Made by a program: the position numbers and the translations under genes | The notes under the pieces: model-generated | What the model saw: only the letters and a program-made list of their open reading frames with translations | Database searches by the model: none | What the model was told of the DNA's origin: nothing | Shown here: in pieces, positions 4,800 through 5,679 of the stretch | Numbering within the stretch: the first letter of the stretch is position 1 | How the letters are laid out: each line of letters opens with the position of its first letter | Assembly (NCBI GenBank): GCA_028705705.1 | Contig: JAQWCZ010000142.1 | Coordinates: 1 to 5,679 of the forward strand | Source of the DNA: Paludibacter sp. | GTDB lineage: Bacteria > Bacteroidota > Bacteroidia > Bacteroidales > Paludibacteraceae | Length of the DNA: 5,679 bases | Direction: 5' to 3'

Positions 4800-5679
4800 T
4801 CAATCAAGCACTTCAAGCTTAGCAAACTTCAACAACAGTGATTTCACGCCTTTCTCACCAAAATCAATATCAGCTTTTTCGTTGGCTCCTGTCATGCTGA
4901 CCGACAACACCTTGCCGATGCCGAACAGTTGGTGTTTCACGAATTTACCAACAGGTATGGTTGGCGTAAAGTTTCCTTCTGAAACTGCTTGTCCACTTGT
5001 TCTGATTTGGGTTAATTTCTTGGGTGATGGTGGAGATATGGGGGGTATTTCAGGTTTTTCCCGGTATGATTGTTTTGGGGTGTATGACTTTGGAACCCGT
5101 TGCTGGAAATTCCGGAAACCTCCTTGAAAATCATCAACATCATCTTCAAAAAATGAGGATTTACTTTTTACTTGAAAATCAGCAGGATGATCGAGGTAAG
5201 CCGGATCGATATCCTTGATAAAACGGCTCGGATTAGCAAAGTTTACCTGTCCATTTTTAAAGCGTGACTTAGCATAAGTAATAAAACAACGTTCCTCTGC
5301 ACGGGTGATGGCCACATAAAACAACCTGCGTTCCTCTTCCAATTCCCTGGGACTATCCATCGCGAAAGCCGAAGGGAACAACTCTTCTTCCATGCCGACA
5401 ACAAACACCACCTTGAATTCGAGTCCTTTCGCGGCATGAACGGTCATCAGTGTTACTTTATCATCCTCCGCATTTTTATCTGTATCCTGATCGGTGAGCA
5501 AAGAAACTTCCGCCAGAAAATCAATCAACAGAGAAGGTTCGTTTTGATTCGTCTTTATTTCACAAAATTCATGGATGGCATTCAGCAATTCTTGCACGTT
5601 TTCTCTTCTGCTCATGCTTTCAAGGGAGTTATCAGTATAAGTATCGCTGATAATGCCGGTTGTTTTGATAATCGTATCC
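4800..5679 (-). CDS. uvrD: UvrD/PcrA-type SF1 DNA helicase, C-terminal part (cut by right edge)
   Basis: The reading frame is open to the right edge and continues upstream of the internal ATG at 5615: the 21 codons before it include TTGIISDTYTDNSLES, matching the 2B/2A region of UvrD-like helicases that precedes a 'RxENVQELLNAI' segment. The ATG at 5615 is therefore not the true start, and only the last ~290 residues are present. Counting from that Met, helicase motif V (VTLMTVHAAKGLEF) is at 54-67 and motif VI (EEERRLFYVAITRAEER) at 93-109, with the arginine finger region intact. A Pro/Ser/Lys-rich linker spans about 165-215. The last 50 residues (VGKFVKHQLFGIGKVLS onward) form the Tudor-like tail of PcrA/UvrD, which binds RNA polymerase in studied homologues. 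It is a 3'-5' ATP-dependent helicase for DNA repair and transcription-coupled functions. UvrD versus PcrA naming is arbitrary here. Confidence 0.93.
   Translation of the reverse strand, partial: DTIIKTTGIISDTYTDNSLESMSRRENVQELLNAIHEFCEIKTNQNEPSLLIDFLAEVSLLTDQDTDKNAEDDKVTLMTVHAAKGLEFKVVFVVGMEEELFPSAFAMDSPRELEEERRLFYVAITRAEERCFITYAKSRFKNGQVNFANPSRFIKDIDPAYLDHPADFQVKSKSSFFEDDVDDFQGGFRNFQQRVPKSYTPKQSYREKPEIPPISPPSPKKLTQIRTSGQAVSEGNFTPTIPVGKFVKHQLFGIGKVLSVSMTGANEKADIDFGEKGVKSLLLKFAKLEVLD

Noticed and set aside
4800..5615. Stand-alone 271-residue short helicase starting at ATG 5615
   Set aside because: The frame stays open to the window edge with UvrD-like sequence upstream, and the piece lacks motifs I-IV, so it is the end of a full-length gene.
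1..5679. tRNA or rRNA genes, CRISPR arrays, transposases, phage or toxin-antitoxin genes
   Set aside because: None was seen on either strand; nearly all of the window is coding, and the only sizeable gap is the divergent control region.

Overview
This window reads as a chromosomal segment from an anaerobic or facultatively anaerobic member of the Bacteroidota. Three things point there. The protein sequences have a Bacteroidota flavour, especially the Crp/Fnr regulator with its N-terminal CxxC. The genes lack obvious Shine-Dalgarno sequences and have A-rich leaders. Both intergenic promoters carry the TAnnTTTG -7 element typical of that phylum. This assignment is inferred from sequence character only, not from a database search.

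Layout. (1) Positions 1-3112, minus strand, form a tight operon transcribed right to left: a DsrE2-type sulfur-carrier protein, a TusA-family sulfurtransferase, a stand-alone MvhD/FrhD-like iron-sulfur subunit, a QmoA/HdrA-like flavoprotein with two ferredoxin motifs, and the N-terminal 189 codons of a second HdrA/QmoB-like flavoprotein cut by the left edge. Gaps are 19 nt or less, and two junctions overlap. (2) Positions 3113-3265 are a divergent control region. It holds one promoter facing each way and a TGTGA-N6-TCACA palindrome inside the rightward promoter. (3) Positions 3266-4752, plus strand, hold a Crp/Fnr-family regulator followed 8 nt later by tcdA, a tRNA t6A dehydratase. (4) Positions 4753-4799 are a short convergent gap with a degenerate repeat or hairpin. 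(5) From 4800 to the right edge, minus strand, lies the C-terminal part of a UvrD/PcrA-type helicase.

How they fit together. DsrE- and TusA-type proteins pass protein-bound persulfide sulfur. HdrA/Qmo and MvhD proteins route electrons through FAD and iron-sulfur clusters. Having both sets in one operon suggests a cytoplasmic system that couples sulfane-sulfur handling to flavin-based electron transfer, analogous to but not the same as the sHdr pathway of sulfur oxidisers or the Qmo complex of sulfate reducers. No catalytic HdrB-like, HdrC-like or QmoC-like partner is visible; the operon continues past the left edge, so one may lie there. The divergent Crp/Fnr gene is the likely regulator: its recognition helix has the Arg-Glu...Arg pattern of CRP, which reads TGTGA, and exactly that palindrome lies between the two transcription units. 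tcdA and the helicase look like ordinary housekeeping neighbours.
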